A stretch of DNA of 64,000 nt from contig JADLCY010000001.1 in the NCBI GenBank assembly GCA_020846935.1, positions 186,001 to 250,000 of the forward strand, given 5' to 3'. Positions 1 to 7,913 of the stretch are shown piece after piece. Origin of the DNA: Gemmatimonadaceae bacterium. Lineage in GTDB: Bacteria; Gemmatimonadota; Gemmatimonadetes; Gemmatimonadales; Gemmatimonadaceae. Below the pieces are notes generated by a model. That model searched no databases and was not told the DNA's origin. It saw nothing but the letters and a program-made list of their open reading frames with translations. The position numbers and the translations under genes were made by a program. Position 1 is the stretch's first letter. Each line of letters starts with the position of its first letter.

Positions 1-1
1 C

Positions 2-1273
2 CACTTCATCCTGCTCGGACTGCGGGGGCAGGCCAAGTCGCGGATCCTCCGTGCGCTCGTGTCCCTCCTCGACGAGCGGATCCCGGTCATCGCCGGGAGC
101 GAGGTGAACGACAACCCGTACGCACCGATCTCGAAGTACGCGCGCGAACTGATCGCGGCGCGCGGCACTGAGACGCCGATCGCCTGGGTCGAACGCGACC
201 AGCGCTACGTGGAGAAGCTCGCGACGCCGGACGTGACGATCGCCGACATCATCGGCGACGTGGACCCGATCAAGGCAGCGCGCGGCGGTCACCTGCTCAG
301 CGACGAGCTGACGATCCACTACGGCATGCTGCCGCGCGCGAACCGGGGCATCTTTGCGCTCAACGAACTCCCGGACCTGGCCGGCAAGGTGCAGGTCGGC
401 CTGTTCAACGTCATGCAGGAAGGAGACGTCCAGATCAAGGGGTACCCGGTACGGCTCCCGCTCGACGTGCTGCTGTGCTTCACGGCCAACCCCGAGGACT
501 ACACGGCGCGTGGCCGCATCATCACGCCGCTCAAGGACCGCATCGGGAGCGAGGTGCATACGCACTACCCGGAGACTGTGGACCTCGGCATGCAGGTCAC
601 GGCGCAGGAAGCGTGGGTCGATCGTGGTGGGCTCCCGGCCCGGGTTCCCGACTTCGTCGCCGAGGTGATCGAGCGCGTGGCCTTCGAGGCTCGCACCGAC
701 AAGCGCATCGACCGGCGCTCGGGCGTCTCGCAACGACTGCCGATCTCGCTGATGGAGAGCGTCGTCTCCAACGCCGAGCGGCGTGCCGTGCGCCTCGGCG
801 AACGCGAAGTGGTGCCGCGGCTCTCCGACCTGTACGCAGCCTTGCCGGCCATCACCGGCAAGATCGAGTTGGAGTACGAAGGCGAACTGATCGGCGCTCC
901 GGTCATCGCCCGCGAGCTGATCCGTCGCGCCGCGGATGCCACGACCCGCGATCGCGCCGGTCATTTCGATTCCGACGCGATCGTGCTCTGGTTCGAGCAG
1001 GGATCGGCGCTGCAGGTCACCGACGATGTGGAGTCCGCCACGCTGCAGCAGGCCTTTGCCACAGTGCCCGGTCTCCTCCCGCTCGTGCGCACCCTTGGCC
1101 TCGCCGCACCGGACGACGCGGCGGTGGAAGCCGCCGCGTGCGAACTCCTGCTCGAAGCGCTCGTCGCGCGACGGAAGCTGAGCCGGAGCGATGGCGGGGA
1201 GTTCGTGCGAGCGGCTCACGAGCAGCGCCGGCGCCCCGGGCAGGAACCGATGGGCGGTGGCATGTCCGCCTGA
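2..1273 (+). CDS. MoxR/ChlI-like AAA+ ATPase, 5' truncated by window edge
   Basis: The reading frame is open from base 2, before any start codon, so the N-terminus lies outside the window. The first visible residues include a P-loop-like G-L-R-G-Q-A-K-S segment. A Walker B-like stretch (GIFALNELPDL) and a sensor-1 region (TANPEDYTARG) followed by an arginine-rich segment (PLKDRIGSE) are typical of the magnesium-chelatase/MoxR branch of AAA+ proteins. Such ATPases usually act with a VWA-domain protein to remodel or insert metal into targets. A VWA protein is encoded at 3708-4988, separated by three genes, one of them on the other strand, so partnership is likely but inferred. The specific substrate is unknown. 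The C-terminus is helical and ends in a Gly/Met-rich tail. Confidence 0.85.
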   Translation, partial: HFILLGLRGQAKSRILRALVSLLDERIPVIAGSEVNDNPYAPISKYARELIAARGTETPIAWVERDQRYVEKLATPDVTIADIIGDVDPIKAARGGHLLSDELTIHYGMLPRANRGIFALNELPDLAGKVQVGLFNVMQEGDVQIKGYPVRLPLDVLLCFTANPEDYTARGRIITPLKDRIGSEVHTHYPETVDLGMQVTAQEAWVDRGGLPARVPDFVAEVIERVAFEARTDKRIDRRSGVSQRLPISLMESVVSNAERRAVRLGEREVVPRLSDLYAALPAITGKIELEYEGELIGAPVIARELIRRAADATTRDRAGHFDSDAIVLWFEQGSALQVTDDVESATLQQAFATVPGLLPLVRTLGLAAPDDAAVEAAACELLLEALVARRKLSRSDGGEFVRAAHEQRRRPGQEPMGGGMSA

Positions 1274-1280
1274 CCGACTC

Positions 1281-1775
1281 ATGGCGCGCGCAAGCGTCCC
1301 ACCCGAGCAGGCCTCGACGACGGGGCCCATCGTGATCCGGCGCGCGAGCCGTGAAGACTTCGAAACCGTGCTCGCCCTGCGCCAGGCACTGCGGCGCGAA
1401 GAACGGCCCGACGAGGAGCCGATCGACGAAGAACTGCGGGCCATGACCCGACGCCAGCTCAGCGCCAGCGGCCAGATCATCTTCCTCGCCGACGACGGTC
1501 ATCGCACCATCGGCATCCTGCGCTGCGCGCTCCAGGCGCCGCTGGACCGTGTCACACGTTCGGCACTGCTGACCACCGCGTACGTCCGACCCGCCTGGCG
1601 GCGCCAGGGCGTCATGGCGCGGCTCGTGCAGGCCGCCTCGGACTGGTGCCTGCGCCACGATGTACGCGACCTCCGATTGCGCAACGCGCCCGACAACGCC
1701 GCGGCCAACGGAGCCTGGGAGGCACTCGGCTTCAAGGTCGTGCAGGTCATCCGCCACCGGCGCACGGAGCCCTGA
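1281..1775 (+). CDS. GNAT-family N-acetyltransferase
   Basis: This 164-residue protein fits the compact GNAT fold. The acetyl-CoA pyrophosphate-binding motif is visible as RRQGVMARL (the R/Q-x-x-G-x-A pattern) after a beta strand (LLTTAYVRPAW), and a conserved C-terminal segment follows (NAAANGAWEALGFK). The ATG at 1281 was chosen because it lies 7 nt after the stop of the ATPase gene. An in-frame start at 1191 would overlap that gene by 83 nt. The acceptor substrate cannot be told from sequence. It is probably co-transcribed with the ATPase and the kinase-like gene that follows 1 nt later. Confidence 0.8.
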   Translation: MARASVPPEQASTTGPIVIRRASREDFETVLALRQALRREERPDEEPIDEELRAMTRRQLSASGQIIFLADDGHRTIGILRCALQAPLDRVTRSALLTTAYVRPAWRRQGVMARLVQAASDWCLRHDVRDLRLRNAPDNAAANGAWEALGFKVVQVIRHRRTEP

Positions 1776-1776
1776 C

Positions 1777-2412
1777 GTGTCTGTCATCACGATCTCGCGC
1801 ATGTTCGGCTCCGGAGGCTCGGAGATCGCGCGCCTCGTCGCGGAGAACCTCGGATGGCAGCTGCTCGACAACGCATTCGTAGAGCGGGTGGCGGCGCGGC
1901 TGCACGCCACCCCGGCGGTGGTCGAAGCCATCGAGGAGAAGGCGCCGTCGCTGGCCGAGCGCATCGCGAACGCCCTGGCGTACGGGTCACAGGAGATGCT
2001 GTCTGCCCCGATGCACGCGCCGCTCCCGCCCTCGGAGGAACGTGTGCTCGAGGTCACGCGGAGCGTGATCGACGATGCCGTCGCGCGCGGACCGGTGGTC
2101 CTCGTCGGGCGCGGGGCGCAGATGCGGCTCGCCTCGCGCGAAGATGCCGTCCACGTGTTGTGCACCGCACCGCGCGAGGCGGCGATCGCGCGGGTGATGC
2201 AGCGCGAGCGGCTCGCGCACGACGAAGCCGGTCGGCGGGTCGACGAGGAGAACCAGCGGCGCACGAAGTTCGTCAAGCGCTACTGGAATCGGAGCTGGCT
2301 GGACGCGTCGAACTACCACCTGTGCGTCAACACGGCATGGACCGGGATCGACGGCGCCGCCGAGCTCATCGTGCGACTGGCGAGCGAGCACGGCCTCTCG
2401 GCCATGTCGTGA
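1777..2412 (+). CDS. cytidylate kinase-like family protein
   Basis: The protein has 211 residues and starts at GTG 1777, one base after the acetyltransferase stop. The N-terminus (VITISRMFGSGGSEIA) is the modified P-loop of the cytidylate-kinase-like family, in which the usual GxxGxGK is replaced by G-S-G-G. An Asp-Asn pair (LLDNAFVERVA) and a downstream GRGAQ segment (VLVGRGAQMRL) with an Arg-rich lid (RVMQRERLAHDEAGRRVDEENQRR) complete the nucleoside monophosphate kinase-like layout. True Cmk activity is not certain, because this family is usually additional to a canonical cmk. It converges on the MFS gene, with only 2 nt between the two stop codons. Confidence 0.75.
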   Translation: MSVITISRMFGSGGSEIARLVAENLGWQLLDNAFVERVAARLHATPAVVEAIEEKAPSLAERIANALAYGSQEMLSAPMHAPLPPSEERVLEVTRSVIDDAVARGPVVLVGRGAQMRLASREDAVHVLCTAPREAAIARVMQRERLAHDEAGRRVDEENQRRTKFVKRYWNRSWLDASNYHLCVNTAWTGIDGAAELIVRLASEHGLSAMS

Positions 2413-2414
2413 GG

Positions 2415-3647
2415 CTAAAGTGACCGGATCTCCGGATACCGCCTGAAGGCCCATCGGCCATAGACCGCCATCAGGACGGCGGACAGGGCCAGGGTCCACG
2501 AGATGCCGATCACGCCGGCCACGGAACCCGCCGCGAATGCGCCGACGACCTGCGGCAAGCCGACGACGATCAGCGAGTAGATGGCCATCAGCCGCCCGCG
2601 GAACTCGTCAGGCACGATCGCCTGCATGATCGTGTTGCCCACCGCCGAATTGACGATCAGCACGCACCCGGTCGCCAGGAGCACGACGTAGGACAATGAC
2701 GGAACGCGAGACAGGGAGATGAGCAGGATCAGCCCGGCCAGTACGAACTGCGAGCGCACGAGCAGCGGACCGCGGCGAAGCCGGGCGCTGGATGCTGCGA
2801 GGCCGAGCGCGCCGATCAGCCCGCCGATACCAACGGCCGACAACAGCACCCCGTAGCCGCTCGCACCAAGACCCAGCTGTTCGCGCGCCATCACCGGCAT
2901 GAGGGCCAGCGTCGGCGTGCAGAGGATCGCGAACACCGAAATCGTTTCGACGAGTCCGCGCAACCGACGGTCGCCGGTGACGTGGCGAACGCCGGTGAAC
3001 ATGCCCTCCCACGGTGTTTCGGTGGGCGGGACCAGGGCTTTCGGGGGCAGCTTGATCAGCGCGAGACCGGCGAGCACGGTCAGGTAGCTCACCGCATTCA
3101 CCCCGAAGCACCAGGCGAGCCCCCAGCGCGCGATGATCGCGGCCGCGATGGCCGGTCCGAGGATACGCGCCAGGTTGAAGCCTGACGAGTTGAGCGCGAT
3201 CGCGTCGCGCAGATCCTCGCGACCCACGAGGTCGATCATGAGCGACTGTCGCGCCGGTATCTCGAAGCTCGTGATGATGCCGCCGAGCGTAGCGAGCGCG
3301 ATCAGGCCGGGGACGGTGATCTGTCCACGCCACGTGAAGTACCACAGGAGCGCGGCCTCCACGAGGAGCATGCCCTGCGCCAGACGAACGATCCGCAGCT
3401 TGTCGCTCCGATCGACGATGACGCCGGCGTACAGCGAAAAGAGGAGGATGGGAAGCGCGGAACTCGCGGCCACGAGGCCGACCACAAAGGCACTGTCGGA
3501 CAGCTCCAGGGCGAGCCACCCCATCGCCATCGACTGCATCCACGTACCGACGAGCGACAGGGTCTGCCCGATCCAGAAGCGCCGGAAGTTCGCGTGCGTC
3601 AGCAGGACGCGAAATGGATTGACCGGCCGGCGGGCGTTGGCGTGCAC
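2415..3647 (-). CDS. MFS transporter, EntS-like (MFS_3) exporter
   Basis: This 410-residue polytopic membrane protein has about 12 hydrophobic segments. The opening FRRFWIGQTLSLVGTWMQ is the hallmark of the MFS_3/enterobactin-exporter-like subgroup, and the GVIVDRSDKLRIVRLAQ loop corresponds to the G-x-x-x-D-R-x-x-R/K loop 2-3 signature of the superfamily. The start was placed at GTG 3647 because the frame farther upstream runs into the divergent VWA gene (3708) and has no hydrophobic or conserved sequence. The substrate (siderophore, drug or metabolite) cannot be deduced. The start lies only 60 bp from the divergent gene, so the two probably share a promoter region. Confidence 0.85.
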   Translation of the reverse strand: MHANARRPVNPFRVLLTHANFRRFWIGQTLSLVGTWMQSMAMGWLALELSDSAFVVGLVAASSALPILLFSLYAGVIVDRSDKLRIVRLAQGMLLVEAALLWYFTWRGQITVPGLIALATLGGIITSFEIPARQSLMIDLVGREDLRDAIALNSSGFNLARILGPAIAAAIIARWGLAWCFGVNAVSYLTVLAGLALIKLPPKALVPPTETPWEGMFTGVRHVTGDRRLRGLVETISVFAILCTPTLALMPVMAREQLGLGASGYGVLLSAVGIGGLIGALGLAASSARLRRGPLLVRSQFVLAGLILLISLSRVPSLSYVVLLATGCVLIVNSAVGNTIMQAIVPDEFRGRLMAIYSLIVVGLPQVVGAFAAGSVAGVIGISWTLALSAVLMAVYGRWAFRRYPEIRSL

Positions 3648-3707
3648 GGGGGAAACATAGTGGCGCGCGGGAACCCGCCTTAGCTTGCAGGCGTTGCTCC
3701 CAACGCC

Positions 3708-4988
3708 ATGCGCTTCCACACCTATTCGAAGTTCTCCCCGGAAGCCGCGGACGCCGTCGACCTCGAGGCGCTGCTCGAACAGCTCTCCGACTTTCTGCTC
3801 CAGTCGGGCTTTGCCGGTGGTCCGACCTGGCACCCGATGTGGGGAGACTCGGGTGACGATCCCGACCGTTCGATGGACGCACTGAAGGAGGCCATCCTCC
3901 AGGCACTCATCGACTCGGGCCAGTTCACGCCGGAGATGCTGCGGGCTTTGCGTGGCGTCGACGACGAGGCATCCCAGGCCTCACTGGCCGAGCTGCTCGA
4001 TCGGATCGTCCAGCGCCTCATGGAGCAGGGCTACCTCACGGCGCAGGCCCCGCCCCAGATGCCGGCGTCGCATCAGCCGGTCGAAGGGCCGGGTGGCCTG
4101 GCGCGGGCGGCATCGCGCGACGTGCAGTTCTCGCTGACCAGCAAGGGCATCGACCTCCTGGGCTACAAGGCCCTGCGGCAGATCCTCGGCTCACTCGGCC
4201 GCAGCTCGTTCGGCAGCCACGAGACGCCGCACCTCGCCACCGGCGTGGAAGCCGACGCGGGCAGCAAGCCCTATGAGTTCGGCGACACGCTCAACCTCGA
4301 CGTCAACGGCACGCTCGCAAACACGCTCACCCGCACAGGATCGCTGGGGTTCCCGCTCGACGTCGACTATCCGGACCTGATGGTCAACCGCGCCGAGTAC
4401 CGATCGTCATGTGCGACCGTGCTGATGCTCGACTGTTCGCACTCGATGATCCTCTACGGCGAGGATCGCTTTACGCCCGCCAAGAAGGTCGCTCTCGCGC
4501 TGACGCACCTGATCCGAACCGGATTCCCGGGTGACACGATCCGCGTGGTGCTCTTCCACGACACGGCGGAGGAGATCCCCGTTGCGGCCCTCGCGCATGC
4601 ACAGGTCGGCCCCTACCACACGAATACCGCCGAGGGACTCAAGCTCGCGCGCCGCCTCCTGCTGGCGCAGAAGAAGGACATGCGCCAGATCGTGATGATC
4701 ACGGACGGAAAGCCGAGCGCACTGACGATGCCCGACGGGCAGGTCTACAAGAACGCGATGGGCCTCGATGCCTGGGTCATCCGCGAGACCTTGCGCGAAG
4801 TCGCCGACTGCCGTCGCGCGGGCATCATGATCAACACGTTCATGCTCGCGCGTGATCGGGCGCTGGTCGACTTCGTGAAGCACGTCTCGGCCATCAGTCG
4901 CGGCAAGGCGTATTTCACCAACACGATGACACTCGGCCAGTACATCCTGATGGACTTTCTGAAGAAGAAAACGAGGCGGGCGGGATAG
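3708..4988 (+). CDS. VWA-domain protein
   Basis: The product has 426 residues. The N-terminal half is helical and variable, and the C-terminal half (from about residue 235) is a von Willebrand A domain with an intact MIDAS DxSxS motif (LMLDCSHSM), a central Thr in the TNTAEGL segment and the second acidic position in MITDGKPS. These proteins bind a divalent cation and act as the partner of MoxR/ChlI-like AAA+ ATPases. The ATPase at the window start is the obvious candidate. No signal peptide or membrane segment is visible, so the protein is probably cytoplasmic. ATG 3708 follows directly on the divergent promoter region. Confidence 0.85.
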   Translation: MRFHTYSKFSPEAADAVDLEALLEQLSDFLLQSGFAGGPTWHPMWGDSGDDPDRSMDALKEAILQALIDSGQFTPEMLRALRGVDDEASQASLAELLDRIVQRLMEQGYLTAQAPPQMPASHQPVEGPGGLARAASRDVQFSLTSKGIDLLGYKALRQILGSLGRSSFGSHETPHLATGVEADAGSKPYEFGDTLNLDVNGTLANTLTRTGSLGFPLDVDYPDLMVNRAEYRSSCATVLMLDCSHSMILYGEDRFTPAKKVALALTHLIRTGFPGDTIRVVLFHDTAEEIPVAALAHAQVGPYHTNTAEGLKLARRLLLAQKKDMRQIVMITDGKPSALTMPDGQVYKNAMGLDAWVIRETLREVADCRRAGIMINTFMLARDRALVDFVKHVSAISRGKAYFTNTMTLGQYILMDFLKKKTRRAG

Positions 4989-5159
4989 GGGGTTGGGCCC
5001 GTTCGCCGGAGGGGCCGACTGGGGCCTGTGCCAGCGAGGAGGCTCAGCCGCATTGGTCGGGCGCTGTTCCCAGGTCCGTTGAGGCGTGCTCTATCCGGTG
5101 GCCACGGTCCATCGCTGGACCAGGCTGGGCGAGCGGGCAGATGGTCTCCCTGGACCCTC

Positions 5160-5188
5160 TTGACATCTTCGGGTGGCCTGCCGATACT
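5160..5188 (+). promoter_or_regulatory. sigma70-type promoter of the hom operon
   Basis: A perfect -35 hexamer TTGACA (5160-5165) is followed after exactly 17 bases by GATACT (5183-5188), a good -10 box. A start near 5195 would put the SAM-II-like element at the very 5' end of the transcript, which is where a riboswitch should be. It is a sequence match only, but the geometry is unusually clean for this GC-rich genome. Confidence 0.65.
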
Positions 5189-5207
5189 CAGGCCACAATC
5201 GAACGAG

Positions 5208-5258
5208 ATACGTGGCGATTTACGGCAACTTGCGGCCACGCTAAACAAACGCTAAACA
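5208..5258 (+). ncRNA. SAM-II-type riboswitch (S-adenosylmethionine)
   Basis: The stem CGTGGC (5211-5216) pairs perfectly with GCCACG (5235-5240). The conserved GATTTA follows the 5' strand (5217-5222), CTTGCG precedes the 3' strand, and two A-rich GCTAAAC motifs follow (5240-5247 and 5251-5257). This is the layout of the SAM-II aptamer, an H-type pseudoknot in which the A-rich tail docks into the stem and SAM bridges the grooves. It lies 86 bases upstream of the homoserine dehydrogenase start and just after a promoter. SAM-II elements normally switch off methionine/SAM biosynthesis genes. The assignment rests on the motif pattern, without a covariance model. Confidence 0.8.
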
Positions 5259-5266
5259 GCCCATCC

Positions 5267-5298
5267 GTCCCCGAGGCTATGCCGTCCGGGGACTTTTT
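5267..5298 (+). terminator. leader terminator hairpin of the riboswitch expression platform
   Basis: GTCCCCG (5267-5273) pairs with CGGGGAC (5287-5293) and is followed at once by TTTTT (5294-5298), an intrinsic terminator located between the riboswitch and the hom start. The 5' arm overlaps an 11-nt sequence (5261-5271) that is perfectly complementary to 5314-5324, just upstream of the ribosome-binding region. Two mutually exclusive foldings are therefore possible, consistent with a regulated expression platform. Confidence 0.65.
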
Positions 5299-5343
5299 GT
5301 TTCCGGGTCTTCCGGGACGGATGGACGGAGAGGAAAGGGCACC

Positions 5344-6330
5344 ATGGCTACACCCGTCCTGCGCCTGGGACTGATCGGCTTCGGCACGGTCGGACAGGCA
5401 TTTGCGCGAGGGCTCGCACAGTCTGCGGATCGGCTCGCCTCGCGGCTCTCCGCGCGGATTCGCTTGGCGCGCGTGGCGGTTCGGGTACCGCAGAAGGTAC
5501 AGCCCGCGTGGCCTGATCTTCGGATCGGCGATGATCCGCTCGCCCTGGCCTCTGACCCCTCGGTCGACATCGTGGTCGAGGCAACGGGAGCGGATACGGC
5601 ATGCGGGTGGCTCACCACCGCGCTCAATCGCGGCGCCGTCACCGTTTCTGCGAACAAGCAGGCCGTTGCCGGATCACTGCCTCTCCTCCAGGCGCTGGCG
5701 GACCGCCATCCGCTCTTTCACTGCGAAGGTGCGGTGGCCGCGGCGATCCCGATCGTTCGCGCGCTCCGCGAAGGGCTGGACGGCGAGGACATCCTCGACA
5801 TCCGCGGCATCCTGAACGGAACGAGCACCTTCATCCTCTCCGAAGTCGAGCGGGGCGCGGAGTTCGCAGCGGCCTTTGCGCGCGCGGAGTCCCTTGGCTT
5901 TGCCGAGCGCGGCAGCCGCGCCGACATCGACGGCAGCGATGCCGCGGCAAAGCTCGCGATCCTTGCTTCCACGGCGTGGCGCACCCCCATCGTGCGCGAG
6001 CGGGTGCGGGTGCGTGGATTCGATGAGCGCATCGTCGCGCAGGCTCGTCAGGCCTTCGGTGCCCAGCGTCGCGTGCGCCTCGTCGCCGAGGCGTGGCAGG
6101 CGGACGGACCCCGCCTGATCGTGGAACCGCGCGTGCTCGACGGCGACGATCCGCTGGCCACGGTCACCGGCGTCACCAACGCCGTGGAACTCACCGCCGT
6201 GCTCGCGGGGCAGCTCCGCTGGTTCGGCCCCGGGGCGGGTGGTGACCGCACCGCATCAGCCCTGCTCGGCGACGTGCTCGCCGGTGCACGCACGCTGCTC
6301 TCTGGCGGGCTCGGGAGGGTCGCCGCATGA
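5344..6330 (+). CDS. hom: homoserine dehydrogenase (monofunctional, no ACT domain)
   Basis: This enzyme reduces aspartate semialdehyde to homoserine, the branch point to threonine and methionine. The 328-residue protein opens with the NAD(P)-binding GFGTVGQ motif. It has the SANKQAVAG segment, the ILNGTSTFIL signature of the catalytic domain and the RADIDGSDAAAKLAIL stretch. At this length the C-terminal ACT domain that gives threonine feedback inhibition in many Hom proteins is absent, so control may be mainly by the SAM-II-like leader. The ATG at 5344 has an upstream purine-rich GGAGAGGAAAGG. Its last four bases overlap the next gene (ATGA), indicating translational coupling. Confidence 0.93.
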   Translation: MATPVLRLGLIGFGTVGQAFARGLAQSADRLASRLSARIRLARVAVRVPQKVQPAWPDLRIGDDPLALASDPSVDIVVEATGADTACGWLTTALNRGAVTVSANKQAVAGSLPLLQALADRHPLFHCEGAVAAAIPIVRALREGLDGEDILDIRGILNGTSTFILSEVERGAEFAAAFARAESLGFAERGSRADIDGSDAAAKLAILASTAWRTPIVRERVRVRGFDERIVAQARQAFGAQRRVRLVAEAWQADGPRLIVEPRVLDGDDPLATVTGVTNAVELTAVLAGQLRWFGPGAGGDRTASALLGDVLAGARTLLSGGLGRVAA

Positions 6331-7571
6331 CCACGACGGTCGCACCTGACACGCTCGTCCCGTTCCCGCTGGAGTGCGCCAACTGCGGCGTGTCGCACAC
6401 GAGCGACCGCCCGGCGGCGATCTGCCCCGAATGCCTCGGCCCGCTCGAGGTGGTGTACCCGGAGGGTCGCTCCCTTCCCGATCGCGCCACCATCGCGGCG
6501 AGACCGCCCACGCTCTGGCGCTATCGCGAGTGGCTCCCCTTTGAAGGAACGCCGCTGGCCGCGCGCGACACCGGGTGGACGCCGCTCGTCGAGGCCCCGC
6601 GGGTCGCATCCGCGTTAGGCGTGCGCCGTGCCTGGCTCAAGCTCGATACGCTGTCCAACCCGTCGCTCTCGTTCAAGGATCGCGTGGTCACCACGGCGAT
6701 CAACGCCGTGCGTGCCTTCGGACTGGAGGCGATCGCGTGCGCGTCCACCGGCAACCTCGCGAACGCGGTGGCCTCGGCCGCCGCGCGCGAAGGGTTGCCG
6801 GCCTGGATCTTCGTCCCACATGACCTGGAGATCGCGAAACTGGTCGGAACCCTCGTCTACGGTCCGCGACTCGTGCGCGTTCGGGGAACGTATGACGATG
6901 TGAACCGGCTCTGCGCCCAGCTCGCCGACGAGTATCCGTGGGGCATCGCCAACGTGAACCTCAGGGCGTACTACGGCGAAGGCTCCAAGACCATGGCCTT
7001 CGAAATCGCCGAGCAGTTGGAATGGCAGCTGCCAACGGCGGTCGTCGCGCCGATGGCCGGTGGCTCCCTGGTCACCAAGCTGCGCAAGGGCTTCGGTGAG
7101 TTCATCGATGCCGGGCTCGTGGACGACGCGCTCCCGCGGGTCTTCGGCGCGCAGGCATCGGGTTGCGCCCCGATCGTGCGTCTGTTCGAACGCGGCAGCG
7201 GCGGCATCGTCCCCGAAGTACCGTCCACCATCGCGCGCTCTCTGGCGATCGGCAATCCGGCCGACGGCGTCGCCGCTGCGCGAGTCCTCAGGGAAACCGG
7301 TGGCGGCGCCGCGGCGGTGAGCGACGACGAGATCCGCGACGCGATCCGTGAGCTCGCGTCCCTTTCCGGTGTGTTTGGTGAGACCGCCGCGGGCGTGACG
7401 TATGCCGGCGCCAAGGCGCTCGCGCGAAGCGGAGCCCTCACGGCCAAGGACGACGTGGTGCTCTGCCTCACGGGCAACGGCCTCAAGACGGCCGAGGCGC
7501 TCACCGCTGACCTCGACCAGGTGCCGACGATCGCACCGCGCCTCCGCGAGGTCGAAGCCCTGGTTTCCTGA
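6327..7571 (+). CDS. thrC: threonine synthase-family PLP enzyme with N-terminal zinc ribbon
   Basis: The product has 414 residues. A four-cysteine zinc ribbon comes first (C17, C20, C33, C36), then the fold-type II PLP domain with the Schiff-base lysine K117 in SNPSLSFKDR. A phosphate-binding glycine-rich segment (VAPMAGGSLVTKL) and ACASTGNLANAV also fit. By family it converts O-phosphohomoserine to threonine. Its place between a SAM-controlled hom and genes for a sulfur carrier and its activating enzyme raises an alternative: a paralogue that accepts sulfide from a protein thiocarboxylate to make homocysteine. Sequence alone does not decide between the two. It overlaps hom by 4 nt. Confidence 0.85.
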   Translation: MTTTVAPDTLVPFPLECANCGVSHTSDRPAAICPECLGPLEVVYPEGRSLPDRATIAARPPTLWRYREWLPFEGTPLAARDTGWTPLVEAPRVASALGVRRAWLKLDTLSNPSLSFKDRVVTTAINAVRAFGLEAIACASTGNLANAVASAAAREGLPAWIFVPHDLEIAKLVGTLVYGPRLVRVRGTYDDVNRLCAQLADEYPWGIANVNLRAYYGEGSKTMAFEIAEQLEWQLPTAVVAPMAGGSLVTKLRKGFGEFIDAGLVDDALPRVFGAQASGCAPIVRLFERGSGGIVPEVPSTIARSLAIGNPADGVAAARVLRETGGGAAAVSDDEIRDAIRELASLSGVFGETAAGVTYAGAKALARSGALTAKDDVVLCLTGNGLKTAEALTADLDQVPTIAPRLREVEALVS

Positions 7572-7631
7572 CGCCACCGCGCGCGTGATCCATGCGCGCG
7601 ACTTCCTTCCGATCTCATCGAGTTCCGACTC

Positions 7632-7907
7632 ATGCCGATTCCTGTCCGACTCCCCTCCGCCCTGGCGGCCCAGGCCGGTGGCAACCGAAAGCTCGACGCC
7701 GAAGGATCCACCGTGGGCGCCGTCCTCGATCACGTCGTGGAGCGCTTCCCGAGTGTAGGCCCTCGCCTGCGCGACGCGGCCGGCGAATTGTATCCGTTCG
7801 TCACGGTGTACCTGAACGACCAGGACATCCGGTTCGCCGACGGGTTCGCCACCGCGGTCCGCGAAGGCGACGAAGTCGTCATCGTCCCGGCTGTCGCGGG
7901 AGGCTAG
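7632..7907 (+). CDS. CysO/ThiS/MoaD-like sulfur-carrier protein
   Basis: The product is a 91-residue beta-grasp protein. Its C-terminal half (FVTVYLNDQDIRFADG, then EGDEVVIVPAVAGG) matches CysO of Mycobacterium very closely in wording and ends in the Gly-Gly that is adenylated and thiocarboxylated in this family. CysO-type carriers donate sulfur to a PLP enzyme rather than to molybdopterin or thiazole. The activating enzyme follows 6 nt downstream and a PLP enzyme lies 60 nt upstream, so all three parts of a protein-thiocarboxylate pathway are together. No JAMM-type peptidase (Mec) needed to release the amino acid from CysO is seen in the window. Confidence 0.85.
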   Translation: MPIPVRLPSALAAQAGGNRKLDAEGSTVGAVLDHVVERFPSVGPRLRDAAGELYPFVTVYLNDQDIRFADGFATAVREGDEVVIVPAVAGG

Positions 7908-7913
7908 CTTCCG

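Noticed and set aside
5028-5255. 75-codon leader ORF upstream of hom as a threonine/isoleucine attenuator peptide
   Set aside because: It has no run of Thr, Ile or Met codons and overlaps the SAM-II-like element, which explains the leader better.
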